From positions 1 through 5,920 of the forward strand of contig CABRWN010000132.1 of assembly GCA_902474645.1 (NCBI GenBank): a stretch of 5,920 nt of DNA, written 5' to 3'. Positions 1-5,915 of the stretch are shown here, piece after piece; position 1 is the stretch's first letter, and every line of letters starts with the position of its first letter. Position numbers and translations under genes: made by a program. Source of the DNA: an uncultured Collinsella sp. (GTDB taxonomy: Bacteria > Actinomycetota > Coriobacteriia > Coriobacteriales > Coriobacteriaceae). The notes beneath the pieces are model-generated. The model made no database searches. It was not told the DNA's origin and saw only the letters and a program-made list of their open reading frames with translations.

Positions 1-221
1 AAAGCCATAAGCTCCTCGCGCTCCTTAAGGATACGGCGGGACTTCTGCCACTCCTCGGGATAGCTCATGCGGATCTCGTCGAGGATGTTGAAGAACACGT
101 CGGCGTCGATGACCTTGAACTGAGCGTTCTTGCCGAAAGGCGGCTTGGCTTCCTCGATCAGCCCTTCGAGCTCATCGACCAAGCTGACGATCCTATCGCC
201 AGGAAAATTCTCGCCCGGCAT
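1..221 (-). CDS. Small charged helical protein, ATP synthase subunit B-like, 3' part outside window
   Basis: The first 73 codons of a gene whose C-terminal part lies beyond the left edge. The start ATG at 219-221 is preceded by AAAGGAG (227-233) with a 5-nt spacer, so the start is well supported. The visible protein begins MPGENFPGDRIVSLVDELEG and is rich in Glu, Asp, Lys and Arg. It has no signal peptide or membrane segment, and its last residues (about 55-73) look like the start of a long charged helix. From memory, small coiled-coil proteins annotated as ATPase-like or F0 subunit B-like occur beside coaD in Coriobacteriia, and this fits that group; a DivIVA-like role is another possibility. 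There is no catalytic motif in the visible part, so I assign no function. It follows coaD after a 68-nt gap without a convincing terminator, so it may be cotranscribed or use a weak promoter of its own. Confidence 0.75.
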   Translation of the reverse strand, partial: MPGENFPGDRIVSLVDELEGLIEEAKPPFGKNAQFKVIDADVFFNILDEIRMSYPEEWQKSRRILKEREELMA

Positions 222-289
222 CCGGTCTCCTTTCATAGGTAACATATCATCGTGCTAGTTTACCACATGCCACCAGGCAATAAAAAACG

Positions 290-787
290 TCACGAAAAGC
301 GATGTCTGAGCGCTTCGACCACGTTGGACGGAACAAACGTCGATACATCGCTGCCGAGCGAGGCGATCTGGCGAACGACTGAGCTCGAGATATAGCCGTA
401 CTGCGGCGCGCTCATGACAAAGATGGACTCCAGCTCGTTATCCAAACGATAGTTGAGGTCGGCCTGCTGCAGCTCGTACTCAAAGTCGGTCATGGCACGC
501 AGGCCCTTGACCACGGCCCCCGCCCCCTGCTCACGAGCGAAGTCGACCAAGAGGCCGGTAAAGGGCAGGACCTCAACGCCGTCGATATCACCGAGCGCCT
601 CGCGGGCCAGCGCCACGCGCTCATCGAGCGTAAACGTGGTGCCCACACCGTTTTTACCCTGCGACTCGGCAACAGCGACGATCACGCTGGGAAAGATGCG
701 GCGGGCGCGGCGAATCACATCGATATGGCCAAACGTGATGGGATCGAAGGTACCCGGGACGATCACGCGGTTGATGGTGTCATTCAT
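290..787 (-). CDS. coaD: Phosphopantetheine adenylyltransferase (CoaD)
   Basis: A 165-residue cytoplasmic enzyme that transfers AMP from ATP to 4'-phosphopantetheine, giving dephospho-CoA, the penultimate step of CoA synthesis. It is complete and of typical family length. The nucleotidyltransferase signature PGTFDPITFGH is at residues 11-21, with the TxGH element (T18, G20, H21) that binds ATP phosphates. KGLRAMTDFEYELQ (94-107) matches the conserved substrate-binding segment, and ISSSVVR (133-139) matches the C-terminal ISSTxxR motif. Most bacterial homologues I recall have Asn where F19 stands here, a mild variant. The start ATG at 785-787 has a strong AGGAGG (794-799) six bases upstream. 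The start lies inside the last codons of rsmD (8-nt overlap), which suggests coupled translation. Family assignment is very secure. Confidence 0.97.
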   Translation of the reverse strand: MNDTINRVIVPGTFDPITFGHIDVIRRARRIFPSVIVAVAESQGKNGVGTTFTLDERVALAREALGDIDGVEVLPFTGLLVDFAREQGAGAVVKGLRAMTDFEYELQQADLNYRLDNELESIFVMSAPQYGYISSSVVRQIASLGSDVSTFVPSNVVEALRHRFS

Positions 788-1436
788 GGGCGTCCTCCTG
801 AAACGTCGCGGCATCATTGTTGTCAGCATCGGTGCCGGCGCTATCGCCCTCACCGTCGTCATCGCCGACCCAACGAAGCAGGTCGACCGAGGTAATGCCG
901 TAGCGCTTCTCACGTACAGTCTCAAAGCCTGCCGGATGCGCGCCCGCTTCGGCGGCGGCATGCTCAAACAAGGCGTAAGCGCCAGACTCAAGCAGACCTT
1001 GCTGAGCCAGGTTCTGCAGCAGTTCCTCGACCGGCTCGGCACCAAAAGCATAAGGCGGGTCGAGCAGAACCAGATCAAAGGGGCCGCCCGGCACACGACC
1101 GCGCGAGGCACTCGCCAGCATATCGCCCGTGACCACTCGCCAACGCGCACGGTCACGGCAAAGCGACTCGATATTCTTGGTAATGAGCCGCGCGGCGTTG
1201 CGATCGATCTCAAACGTCGTGAGCGAGCGGGCCCCACGAGAGAGCATCTCGATACCAAGGGCGCCGGAGCCGCCAAAGGCATCCAGCACACGGACCTCGT
1301 CCAGATCGAAGTCGAATACCGACATGACCATAGATGCGCACGCCTCGCGTACGCGATCAGTCGTGGGGCGGGTGACATCGCGACCACGGGGCTCCTCGAT
1401 CTTACGACCGCGCCATTCGCCGCCGATGATTCTCAT
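780..1436 (-). CDS. rsmD: 16S rRNA (guanine966-N2)-methyltransferase RsmD
   Basis: A SAM-dependent methyltransferase expected to methylate N2 of G966 in 16S rRNA of the assembling 30S subunit. The N terminus MRIIGGEWRGRKIEEP and RPTTDRVREA (23-32) are typical of the family. The Rossmann SAM-binding motif I is VLDAFGGSGALGIE (50-63), an acidic residue after strand 2 is E76 in FEIDRN, and the catalytic motif IV is DPPY (126-129). The domain ends near residue 190. A further 28 residues form a low-complexity acidic tail that is longer than the usual 180-190-residue family length. The start ATG at 1434-1436 forms an ATGA overlap with the recG stop, and its ribosome binding site lies within recG. 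The end overlaps the coaD start by 8 nt. The assignment is secure; the tail's role is unknown. Confidence 0.96.
   Translation of the reverse strand: MRIIGGEWRGRKIEEPRGRDVTRPTTDRVREACASMVMSVFDFDLDEVRVLDAFGGSGALGIEMLSRGARSLTTFEIDRNAARLITKNIESLCRDRARWRVVTGDMLASASRGRVPGGPFDLVLLDPPYAFGAEPVEELLQNLAQQGLLESGAYALFEHAAAEAGAHPAGFETVREKRYGITSVDLLRWVGDDDGEGDSAGTDADNNDAATFQEDAHE
794..799 (-). promoter_or_regulatory. coaD ribosome binding site inside rsmD
   Basis: AGGAGG with a six-base spacer before the coaD ATG. It sits in the last rsmD codons (encoding part of Gln-Glu-Asp in the acidic tail) and fixes the coaD start at 787. Confidence 0.85.
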
Positions 1437-3610
1437 CCTCCGCTGACCTCCTTAAAGATGTGTCGATACCGCGTGGCGACCGCATCGCGCAGAGGGCGCG
1501 TCGCCACGGAGTCAAGGTTGCAAGCATACCGCAAGAGTTCGACCGCGTCCAAATGGGCCCACTCGATTAGCTCCTCGTCGGCATCAAGGTCGACGAAGCG
1601 CAGGGTCACACCGCCATGCTGGCGGTACCCCAGGATTTCGCCCTCGTGGCGCAAACGCAGGTCCATCTGGGCAAGCGTAAAACCATCCGAAGTTTTTTCG
1701 AGCGACTGCAGACGGTCTTGCGCCGCCGATGCGCCGCCGTTGCCCTTGGAGTGCGTCATGACCAGACAGGAGCCCGACACGCTGCCGCGGCCCACGCGAC
1801 CGCGTAGCTGATGCAGCGCCGCCAAGCCAAAGCGCTCACCGTTCTCGATGACCATGACGGTGGCGTTGGGCACGTCGACGCCCACCTCGACCACCGTAGT
1901 CGAGACGAGCACGTCAATCTCGCCACGCTTGAAGGCGTCGATCACGCGATCCTTCTCCCCCGCTGACATACGGCCGTGAAGGCGCTCGATGGCAAGACCC
2001 GGCAACGCCAGACGCAGGCGATCGAGCTCGGTCGCCGTATCGTGCAGCGGCACAGGGACCGTCACGCGGCCCTCGTCGTCGCGGGCGATACCGGGCACGT
2101 CTTCCAGCTCATCGGCCGAGTCACTCGGCTCCACGAGCGGGCAAATCACGTAGGCCTGCTGACCCTTTTCATGCGCCTCGCGGATGGCGCCATAGGCGAG
2201 GTCACGGCTCGACTCGGTGAGCACGCGTGTCGACACGCCGGCGCCAGGGACGGGCCGATGGCGGATGATGCTCGTATCCAGATCGCCGTAGACCGAAAGC
2301 GCCAGCGTACGCGGGATGGGCGTTGCCGTCATAACGAGCAGATCGGCACCGGGGCCTTTCGCGCGCAGGGCGTTGCGTTGGCCGACGCCAAACCGGTGCT
2401 GTTCATCGATGACCACGAGAGACAGATGCTTGAACGTAACGTCATCCGAAAGAACCGCGTGGGTGCCAAAAAGCACGTCAAGTTCGCCCGATTCCAGCTG
2501 TGCATGGATGCGCTCGCGCTCTGCGGCCGGCGTAGCACCCGTCAGAAGCGCCCAGGACATGCCGGTCTGCGAGAGCAGAGGGCCGGTCTTATCGGCATAT
2601 TGGCGCGCCAGCACGCCCGTGGGCGCCATAACGCAGGCCTGCGTGCCGCTATCGGCAGCCACAGCCAGCGCGCAGGCGGCAACGGCGGTCTTGCCGGTAC
2701 CGACATCGCCCAGCAGCAGACGGTTCATCACGCGCCCGCCATCGCACATGTCGTACAGGATATCTTGGAAGGCGGCCTCTTGCTCGTCGCTCAGCGAAAA
2801 CGGCAGGGCTTGCTTGAGCGCGGCCAGGCGCTCGCCTGCGCTATGGGCGTAGGGCGTGACCTCGACCAAGCCTCCGTCGTTGCGTAGGCGCAGCGCCAGC
2901 TGCAGGTAGAGGCACTCCTCGTAGGCCAGCCGTGCGCGCGCGATATCGCGCTCAGCCATGCTCGAGGGAAAGTGGATTGAGCGCAGCGCGCGGGCATTGC
3001 TCATCAGGCGACGCTTGACGCGTAAGCGTGCGGGAATCGGGTCGAAGGGATTGCCGACGACCTCGAGCGCGCCGCTTACGATGCGGCGCATCCACGCCTG
3101 GCTCACGCCATCGCTCACGTAATGGACCGGCAGGATGGTGCCTGCGGCACGCCCATCCTCGAGCTTTTCAAAGTGCGGCGAGGCCATCTGCTTAAAACCG
3201 TAGGCAAATTCAACCTTGCCCATCCCGGCCAGGCGGTCGCCCTGCTTAAGCTGCTGAGCAATCCAGGGCTGGCGGAAAAAGGCGACCTGCAGCACGCCCG
3301 TATCGTCAACGAGTGAGACCTCGGTCACCTGCATACGCGGACGAGGCCGCTTTTGGACAATACGATCGACCGTGGCGATGATGGTGCACGCGGCACCGAT
3401 GGGCGCCATCTCGATGGACCAAGAACGGGTGAAGTCGAGGTATCGATGAGGAATATGGAGAAGGAGGTCCCCCACCGTCCGAATTCCCAGACGGCGAAGG
3501 GCCTCCTCACGTTTACCCGAAACATATTTGAGTCGCGCGATATCCTCGTCGAGCGCATTGCTCTGGGCAAAGCGCTCCGAGACGCGCGGCACGGAGCAGA
3601 GCTCGGACAT
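1433..3610 (-). CDS. recG: ATP-dependent DNA helicase RecG
   Basis: A 725-residue double-stranded-DNA translocase that remodels stalled forks and branch-migrates Holliday junctions. The N-terminal wedge region (about 20-250) includes LGIRTVGDLLLHIPHRYLDF (41-60) and an OB-like fold around 70-165. The SF2 motor follows: Walker A GDVGTGKT (301-308), motif Ia MAPTGVLARQ (328-337), DEQHRFGV (402-409), motif III TATPIPRT (428-435), motifs V-VI from STTVVEVGVDVPNA (570-583) to QLRGRVGRG (601-609). The C-terminal LAQMDLRLR...GEILGYRQ segment (646-664) is the RecG-specific translocation region. It is slightly longer than E. coli RecG (693 aa), partly because of a Glu/Asp-rich loop near 495-525. The ATG at 3608-3610 lies 10 nt after the fakA stop without a clear Shine-Dalgarno, so initiation probably depends on ribosomes finishing fakA. 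It overlaps rsmD by 4 nt. No inactivating change was seen. Confidence 0.97.
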   Translation of the reverse strand: MSELCSVPRVSERFAQSNALDEDIARLKYVSGKREEALRRLGIRTVGDLLLHIPHRYLDFTRSWSIEMAPIGAACTIIATVDRIVQKRPRPRMQVTEVSLVDDTGVLQVAFFRQPWIAQQLKQGDRLAGMGKVEFAYGFKQMASPHFEKLEDGRAAGTILPVHYVSDGVSQAWMRRIVSGALEVVGNPFDPIPARLRVKRRLMSNARALRSIHFPSSMAERDIARARLAYEECLYLQLALRLRNDGGLVEVTPYAHSAGERLAALKQALPFSLSDEQEAAFQDILYDMCDGGRVMNRLLLGDVGTGKTAVAACALAVAADSGTQACVMAPTGVLARQYADKTGPLLSQTGMSWALLTGATPAAERERIHAQLESGELDVLFGTHAVLSDDVTFKHLSLVVIDEQHRFGVGQRNALRAKGPGADLLVMTATPIPRTLALSVYGDLDTSIIRHRPVPGAGVSTRVLTESSRDLAYGAIREAHEKGQQAYVICPLVEPSDSADELEDVPGIARDDEGRVTVPVPLHDTATELDRLRLALPGLAIERLHGRMSAGEKDRVIDAFKRGEIDVLVSTTVVEVGVDVPNATVMVIENGERFGLAALHQLRGRVGRGSVSGSCLVMTHSKGNGGASAAQDRLQSLEKTSDGFTLAQMDLRLRHEGEILGYRQHGGVTLRFVDLDADEELIEWAHLDAVELLRYACNLDSVATRPLRDAVATRYRHIFKEVSGG
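1446..1453 (-). promoter_or_regulatory. rsmD ribosome binding site inside recG
   Basis: AAGGAGGT, a full match to the anti-Shine-Dalgarno core, lies nine bases before the rsmD ATG and is itself the RecG coding sequence for Lys-Glu-Val near its C terminus. It confirms the rsmD start chosen at 1436 and would recruit ribosomes locally as well as through the ATGA stop-start overlap. Confidence 0.85.
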
Positions 3611-3620
3611 GGGCAGATGC

Positions 3621-5282
3621 CTACTCGATCGAGAAGATCACGGGATAGAGCGGCTGCTCGCCACGATGGGCGTCGATCTCCAGGTCGGGCTGAGCCTCCT
3701 CGATAGCGTCGACGATCTCCTGGAAGGCCTCATCGGACAGCTCCTCGCCGGCCAGAATCGTCAGCGCGTCACCTTCCTCTTCCTCCTGCATGCGGTTGAT
3801 GCAATCGAGCGTGACCTGCTTCACGTCGGAGCCGACCACGTCGATGGAGCCGGCGATGATTCCCATGACGTCACCGGAGTGAATCGGCGAGCCGTCCGAG
3901 GCGCTGGAGTCGCGCACGGCGCGGGTGACCTCGCCATCGCGGACCTCGCTGATGGCGTCGACCATAGCGGCGACGGCGTCCTCGAGCTCAGAATCGGGCA
4001 GGACCGCAAACAGCGCGGAGAACGCCTGCGGGACGGTCTTGGTGGGAACGACGGCAACCTTCTTGTCCGTGCAGGCAGAAGCGGCAGCCTCGGCAGCCAT
4101 GCGGATATTGCCGTTATTAGGCAGGATGATGACCGAGGTCGCGTTGACCTGGTCCACCGCGCCCAGCAGGTCTGCAGTCGAGGGGTTCATGGTCTGGCCA
4201 CCCGACACGATCACGTCGACGCCGAGGGACTTGAGGATGTCGGCCTCGCCAGAACCGGCGGCAACGGCGACAAAGCCCAGCGCCTTGGCGGGCTCGGCGG
4301 CCTTTTCCTGGTCCTCGTGAATCTTAGCGGTACGGTCGTGGGCCTCCATCTCCATGTTGTGGATAAAGACCTCGTAAATCTGACCAAGCTGCAGCATGTG
4401 CTCGAGCACCAGGTTGGGGGTGTTGGAGTGCACATGGATCTTGTAATCGGGGTAGGCACCCACGAGCAGCTCGCAGTCGCCCATGGAGCCCAGGAACTTA
4501 AGGCACTCGTCCTCGTCAAAGGGGGCGTCGGCCTTAAAGAGGAACTCGTTGCAGTAGCGGAACTCCGAGCCCTCCCAGTCGTCGTTGGCCTCGATCTCAA
4601 CGCGACCAAGGGCCGCGTCGCGGGCAGAGCCAGCGGAATCAAACGTAGCGGAGAAATCCTCGACAACGCTGCTGCGGCCAAGTGCTGCGGCCACGAAGTT
4701 CTCAAGGAAGATGGCAAAGCCAAAGGCGCCGGAGTCGACCACGCCGTTCTCCTTCAGAACGGGCAGCAGGTCGGGCGTGCGGGCGACGGACTGGTAGGCC
4801 TCGACGACGATGGTATCGAGCGCGTCCTCGGCCGAGAACTTCTTCTTCTCGCACTCGTCGGCCTTGGTCGAGACATCGCGCAGCACCGTGAGGATCGTGC
4901 CCTCGATGGGCTTGCGAACAGCCTGGAAGGCAACCTTGACGGCGCGACGGAACGCATAGGCGATGTTGGCGGACGTAATAGGCTCGTCGGCAGAGACGAG
5001 ACCCTCGGCCACACCGCGCAGAATCTGCGAGGTGATGACACCGGAGTTGCCGCGGGCACCCATCAGGGAGCCGTGGGTGATGGCGCCAGCGATGGCCTCC
5101 ATATCGGCATCGGCGGGAAGAGCAGAAAGCTCCTTGGTCACCGAAGCGAGCGTGAGCGACATGTTGGTGCCGGTGTCACCGTCGGGTACGGGGAAGACGT
5201 TGAGCTTGTTGATCTCCTCGGCCTTGTCGGAAACGGCAGCCGCAGCGATCGGAAAACAGGTGCGAATGGTCTTTGCAATCAT
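3621..5282 (-). CDS. fakA: Fatty acid kinase ATP-binding subunit FakA (YloV/DAK2 family)
   Basis: A 553-residue cytoplasmic kinase subunit. In the characterised system FakA uses ATP to phosphorylate a fatty acid held by a FakB (DegV-family) protein, giving acyl phosphate for PlsX/PlsY. The N-terminal DhaL-type kinase domain (about 1-200) carries NVFPVPDGDTGTNM (28-41), whose Asp34 and Asp36 match the Mg-ATP ligands, and HGSLMGARGNSGVITSQ (70-86). The middle domain (about 210-325) contains YCNEFLF (243-249) and KIHVHSNTP (281-289); Cys244, His283 and His285 correspond to the residues reported to bind metal in FakA. The C-terminal domain (about 335-553) is DegV-like and should dock FakB. The length matches known FakA proteins. 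The ATG at 5280-5282 has only a distant GGAG (5295-5298, 12-nt spacer), suggesting coupling to the upstream Asp23 gene. No fakB is present in the window, so the partner must be elsewhere. The asp23-fakA-recG order is conserved as yloU-yloV-recG in Firmicutes. Confidence 0.95.
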   Translation of the reverse strand: MIAKTIRTCFPIAAAAVSDKAEEINKLNVFPVPDGDTGTNMSLTLASVTKELSALPADADMEAIAGAITHGSLMGARGNSGVITSQILRGVAEGLVSADEPITSANIAYAFRRAVKVAFQAVRKPIEGTILTVLRDVSTKADECEKKKFSAEDALDTIVVEAYQSVARTPDLLPVLKENGVVDSGAFGFAIFLENFVAAALGRSSVVEDFSATFDSAGSARDAALGRVEIEANDDWEGSEFRYCNEFLFKADAPFDEDECLKFLGSMGDCELLVGAYPDYKIHVHSNTPNLVLEHMLQLGQIYEVFIHNMEMEAHDRTAKIHEDQEKAAEPAKALGFVAVAAGSGEADILKSLGVDVIVSGGQTMNPSTADLLGAVDQVNATSVIILPNNGNIRMAAEAAASACTDKKVAVVPTKTVPQAFSALFAVLPDSELEDAVAAMVDAISEVRDGEVTRAVRDSSASDGSPIHSGDVMGIIAGSIDVVGSDVKQVTLDCINRMQEEEEGDALTILAGEELSDEAFQEIVDAIEEAQPDLEIDAHRGEQPLYPVIFSIE

Positions 5283-5309
5283 GAGTGGTGAAATCTCCGT
5301 GTTCGGATG

Positions 5310-5646
5310 CTAGTTCAGACGGCTCTTGAGCGCGTCGATGTGAATGCCGATCTTAAGGCTGGCGGGATCGATCTGGGCGATCTCCTGCAGGGTGAAGGCA
5401 ACGGAGCTCGAAAGATTGTGGCAGACAGACTTCATGTTGACGCCGTTCTCGAGCACGACGTGAAGATCGACCGTAAGGCCGTTCTCGTCGGCGGAGACAA
5501 GCACGCCCTTGCGGAGGCGCTGACCGGCAAGGAGGCGCACGCTCTCGGCGCCCGACGACGCCATAGCACGTCATCGCGGCATAACCGGCAATATCGGCAA
5601 TAACGTCGTTCGAGACGCTCAGGCTGCCGTTAATGGTCTCAGACAC
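5310..5646 (-). pseudogene. Asp23/Gls24 (YloU) family protein, frameshifted
   Basis: A small Asp23/Gls24-family gene split between two frames. The first part starts at GTG 5644-5646, preceded by AAGGAG (5653-5658) and a six-base spacer. It encodes 32 family-like residues: MSETINGSLSVSNDVIADIA, then GYAAMTCYGVVG. After this, that frame continues as Arg-rich nonsense to a stop at 5353 (97 residues in all). The rest of the domain, from MASSGAESVRLLAGQ to the TAG at 5310-5312, is intact one frame over (84 residues). Joined, they would make about 116 residues, close to YloU of Bacillus subtilis, whose matching segment from memory reads CYGIVGMAS. The junction is at 5551-5564, and one extra copy of that 14-base unit restores the whole protein. 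The family is linked to envelope stress in staphylococci, but YloU-type members beside fakA have no settled function. As sequenced the gene should not give a full protein; a sequence error is possible. Confidence 0.85.
5551..5564 (-). repeat. Single remaining 14-bp unit at the frameshift site
   Basis: Read on the minus strand this is ATGGCGTCGTCGGG. In the upstream frame it gives (T)AT GGC GTC GTC GG, ending Tyr-Gly-Val-Val-Gly; in the downstream frame it gives Met-Ala-Ser-Ser-Gly. Two tandem copies would be read first as YGVVG and then as MASSG, giving the conserved order without any other change. Only one copy is present, so the repeat itself is inferred. What is seen is that the unit can be read as either half of the motif. 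Confidence 0.6.
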
Positions 5647-5652
5647 AAGAAT

Positions 5653-5658
5653 CTCCTT
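5653..5658 (-). promoter_or_regulatory. Ribosome binding site that decides the GTG start of the Asp23 gene
   Basis: AAGGAG lies six bases upstream of GTG 5646. It favours this start over an in-frame ATG at 5677-5679, which has no Shine-Dalgarno, sits in the leader hairpin and would add the atypical leader MVPRAPDKEIL. Confidence 0.8.
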
Positions 5659-5661
5659 ATC

Positions 5662-5678
5662 TGGTGCTCGCGGCACCA
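5662..5678 (-). promoter_or_regulatory. Leader hairpin just upstream of the Asp23 ribosome binding site
   Basis: A perfect 6-bp inverted repeat, TGGTGC and GCACCA around a 5-base loop, ends three bases before the Shine-Dalgarno. In RNA it would form a small stable hairpin in the roughly 50-nt leader. It may modulate initiation or mRNA stability, or be a protein-binding palindrome in DNA. It has no U tract, so it is not a terminator. Confidence 0.45.
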
Positions 5679-5702
5679 TCTCGTGGGAGCAATCATTGCA
5701 AT

Positions 5703-5708
5703 ATTCTA
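5703..5708 (-). promoter_or_regulatory. Candidate -10 box for the asp23-fakA-recG-rsmD-coaD operon
   Basis: TAGAAT (five of six matches to TATAAT) lies in the only AT-rich patch of the gap and would start transcription near 5696, giving a leader of about 50 nt. No good -35 hexamer is visible 16-18 bases upstream, so the promoter is tentative and might need an activator. The upstream tRNA terminator means the operon needs a promoter in this gap. Confidence 0.4.
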
Positions 5709-5778
5709 CAACGACCGCGCCATGTTGAGGTGGCGGGCCTCGGGATTACATCCTCGACACGAAATGTTGATACGGTAA

Positions 5779-5798
5779 CGTTCGCGAACGGCGATCGC
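5779..5798. promoter_or_regulatory. Two abutting perfect palindromes, possible operator
   Basis: CGTTCGCGAACG (5779-5790), a 12-bp perfect palindrome, is directly followed by GCGATCGC (5791-5798), an 8-bp perfect palindrome. They lie between the tRNA terminator and the candidate operon promoter, about 70 bp upstream of the -10 box. The position suits a regulator binding site. The first has no loop, so it is more likely a DNA site than an RNA hairpin. I do not recognise the regulator. Confidence 0.35.
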
Positions 5799-5804
5799 GG
5801 CATG

Positions 5805-5834
5805 AAAAAACCCGCCGCATAAGCGACGGGTTTT
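5805..5834 (-). terminator. Intrinsic terminator of the tRNA-Asn transcript
   Basis: On the minus strand the stem CCCGTCGC and GCGGCGGG encloses the loop TTAT, is flanked by A4 and T tracts, and ends in six Ts. In minus-strand RNA the only irregular pair is a U-G wobble, whereas in plus-strand RNA it would be a C-A mismatch. This supports termination of leftward transcription, seven bases after the tRNA CCA end. Confidence 0.9.
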
Positions 5835-5840
5835 ACAACC

Positions 5841-5915
5841 TGGCTCCCCGGGTAGGACTCGAACCTACAACAGCGCGGTTAACAGCCGCGTGCTCTACCA
5901 TTGAGCTACCGAGGA
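5841..5915 (-). tRNA. tRNA-Asn (anticodon GUU)
   Basis: A complete 75-base cloverleaf. The acceptor stem is TCCTCGG paired with CCGGGGA (one G-U), followed by discriminator G and an encoded CCA. The D arm is GCTC...GAGC, the anticodon stem CGCGG...CCGCG holds the loop CTGTTAA with anticodon GTT, and the T arm GTAGG...CCTAC holds TTCGAGT. It decodes AAC and AAU. Its promoter lies to the right, outside the window. Confidence 0.98.

Noticed and set aside
246..300. Terminator after coaD
   Set aside because: Six Ts follow the coaD stop on the minus strand, but only weak stems of 3-6 bp with poor spacing can be drawn before them. The TGCC/GGCA repeat nearby lies after the T run, so it cannot serve.
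453..1811. 452-codon open frame on the plus strand opposite coaD, rsmD and recG
   Set aside because: It spans the antisense of three well-identified genes, is compositionally odd (Arg/Ser-rich) and has no family resemblance.
3528..5291. 587-codon open frame on the plus strand opposite fakA
   Set aside because: It lies antisense to a clear FakA gene. Its product is Gly-, Val- and Asp-rich with no recognisable domain, as expected from the complementary frame of GC-rich coding DNA.
5310..5564. An 84-residue gene starting at the internal ATG (MASSGAES)
   Set aside because: There is no Shine-Dalgarno, and the preceding 32 residues of the Asp23 domain are present in the neighbouring frame. It is the downstream half of a frameshifted gene.
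5545..5570. Programmed ribosomal frameshifting to join the Asp23 halves
   Set aside because: There is no slippery heptamer, stop codon or stimulatory structure at the junction, and a simple +1 shift would omit the conserved GMAS residues that the 14-bp duplication restores.
5779..5790. LexA-type SOS box in front of an operon containing recG
   Set aside because: The Gram-positive box is GAAC-N4-GTTC. Here the half-sites are in the opposite order (GTTC then GAAC), so it does not match.
5764..5795. Plus-strand promoter beginning at TTGATA (5766-5771)
   Set aside because: No -10-like hexamer occurs at a suitable distance and there is no plus-strand gene to the right; the tRNA is on the minus strand.
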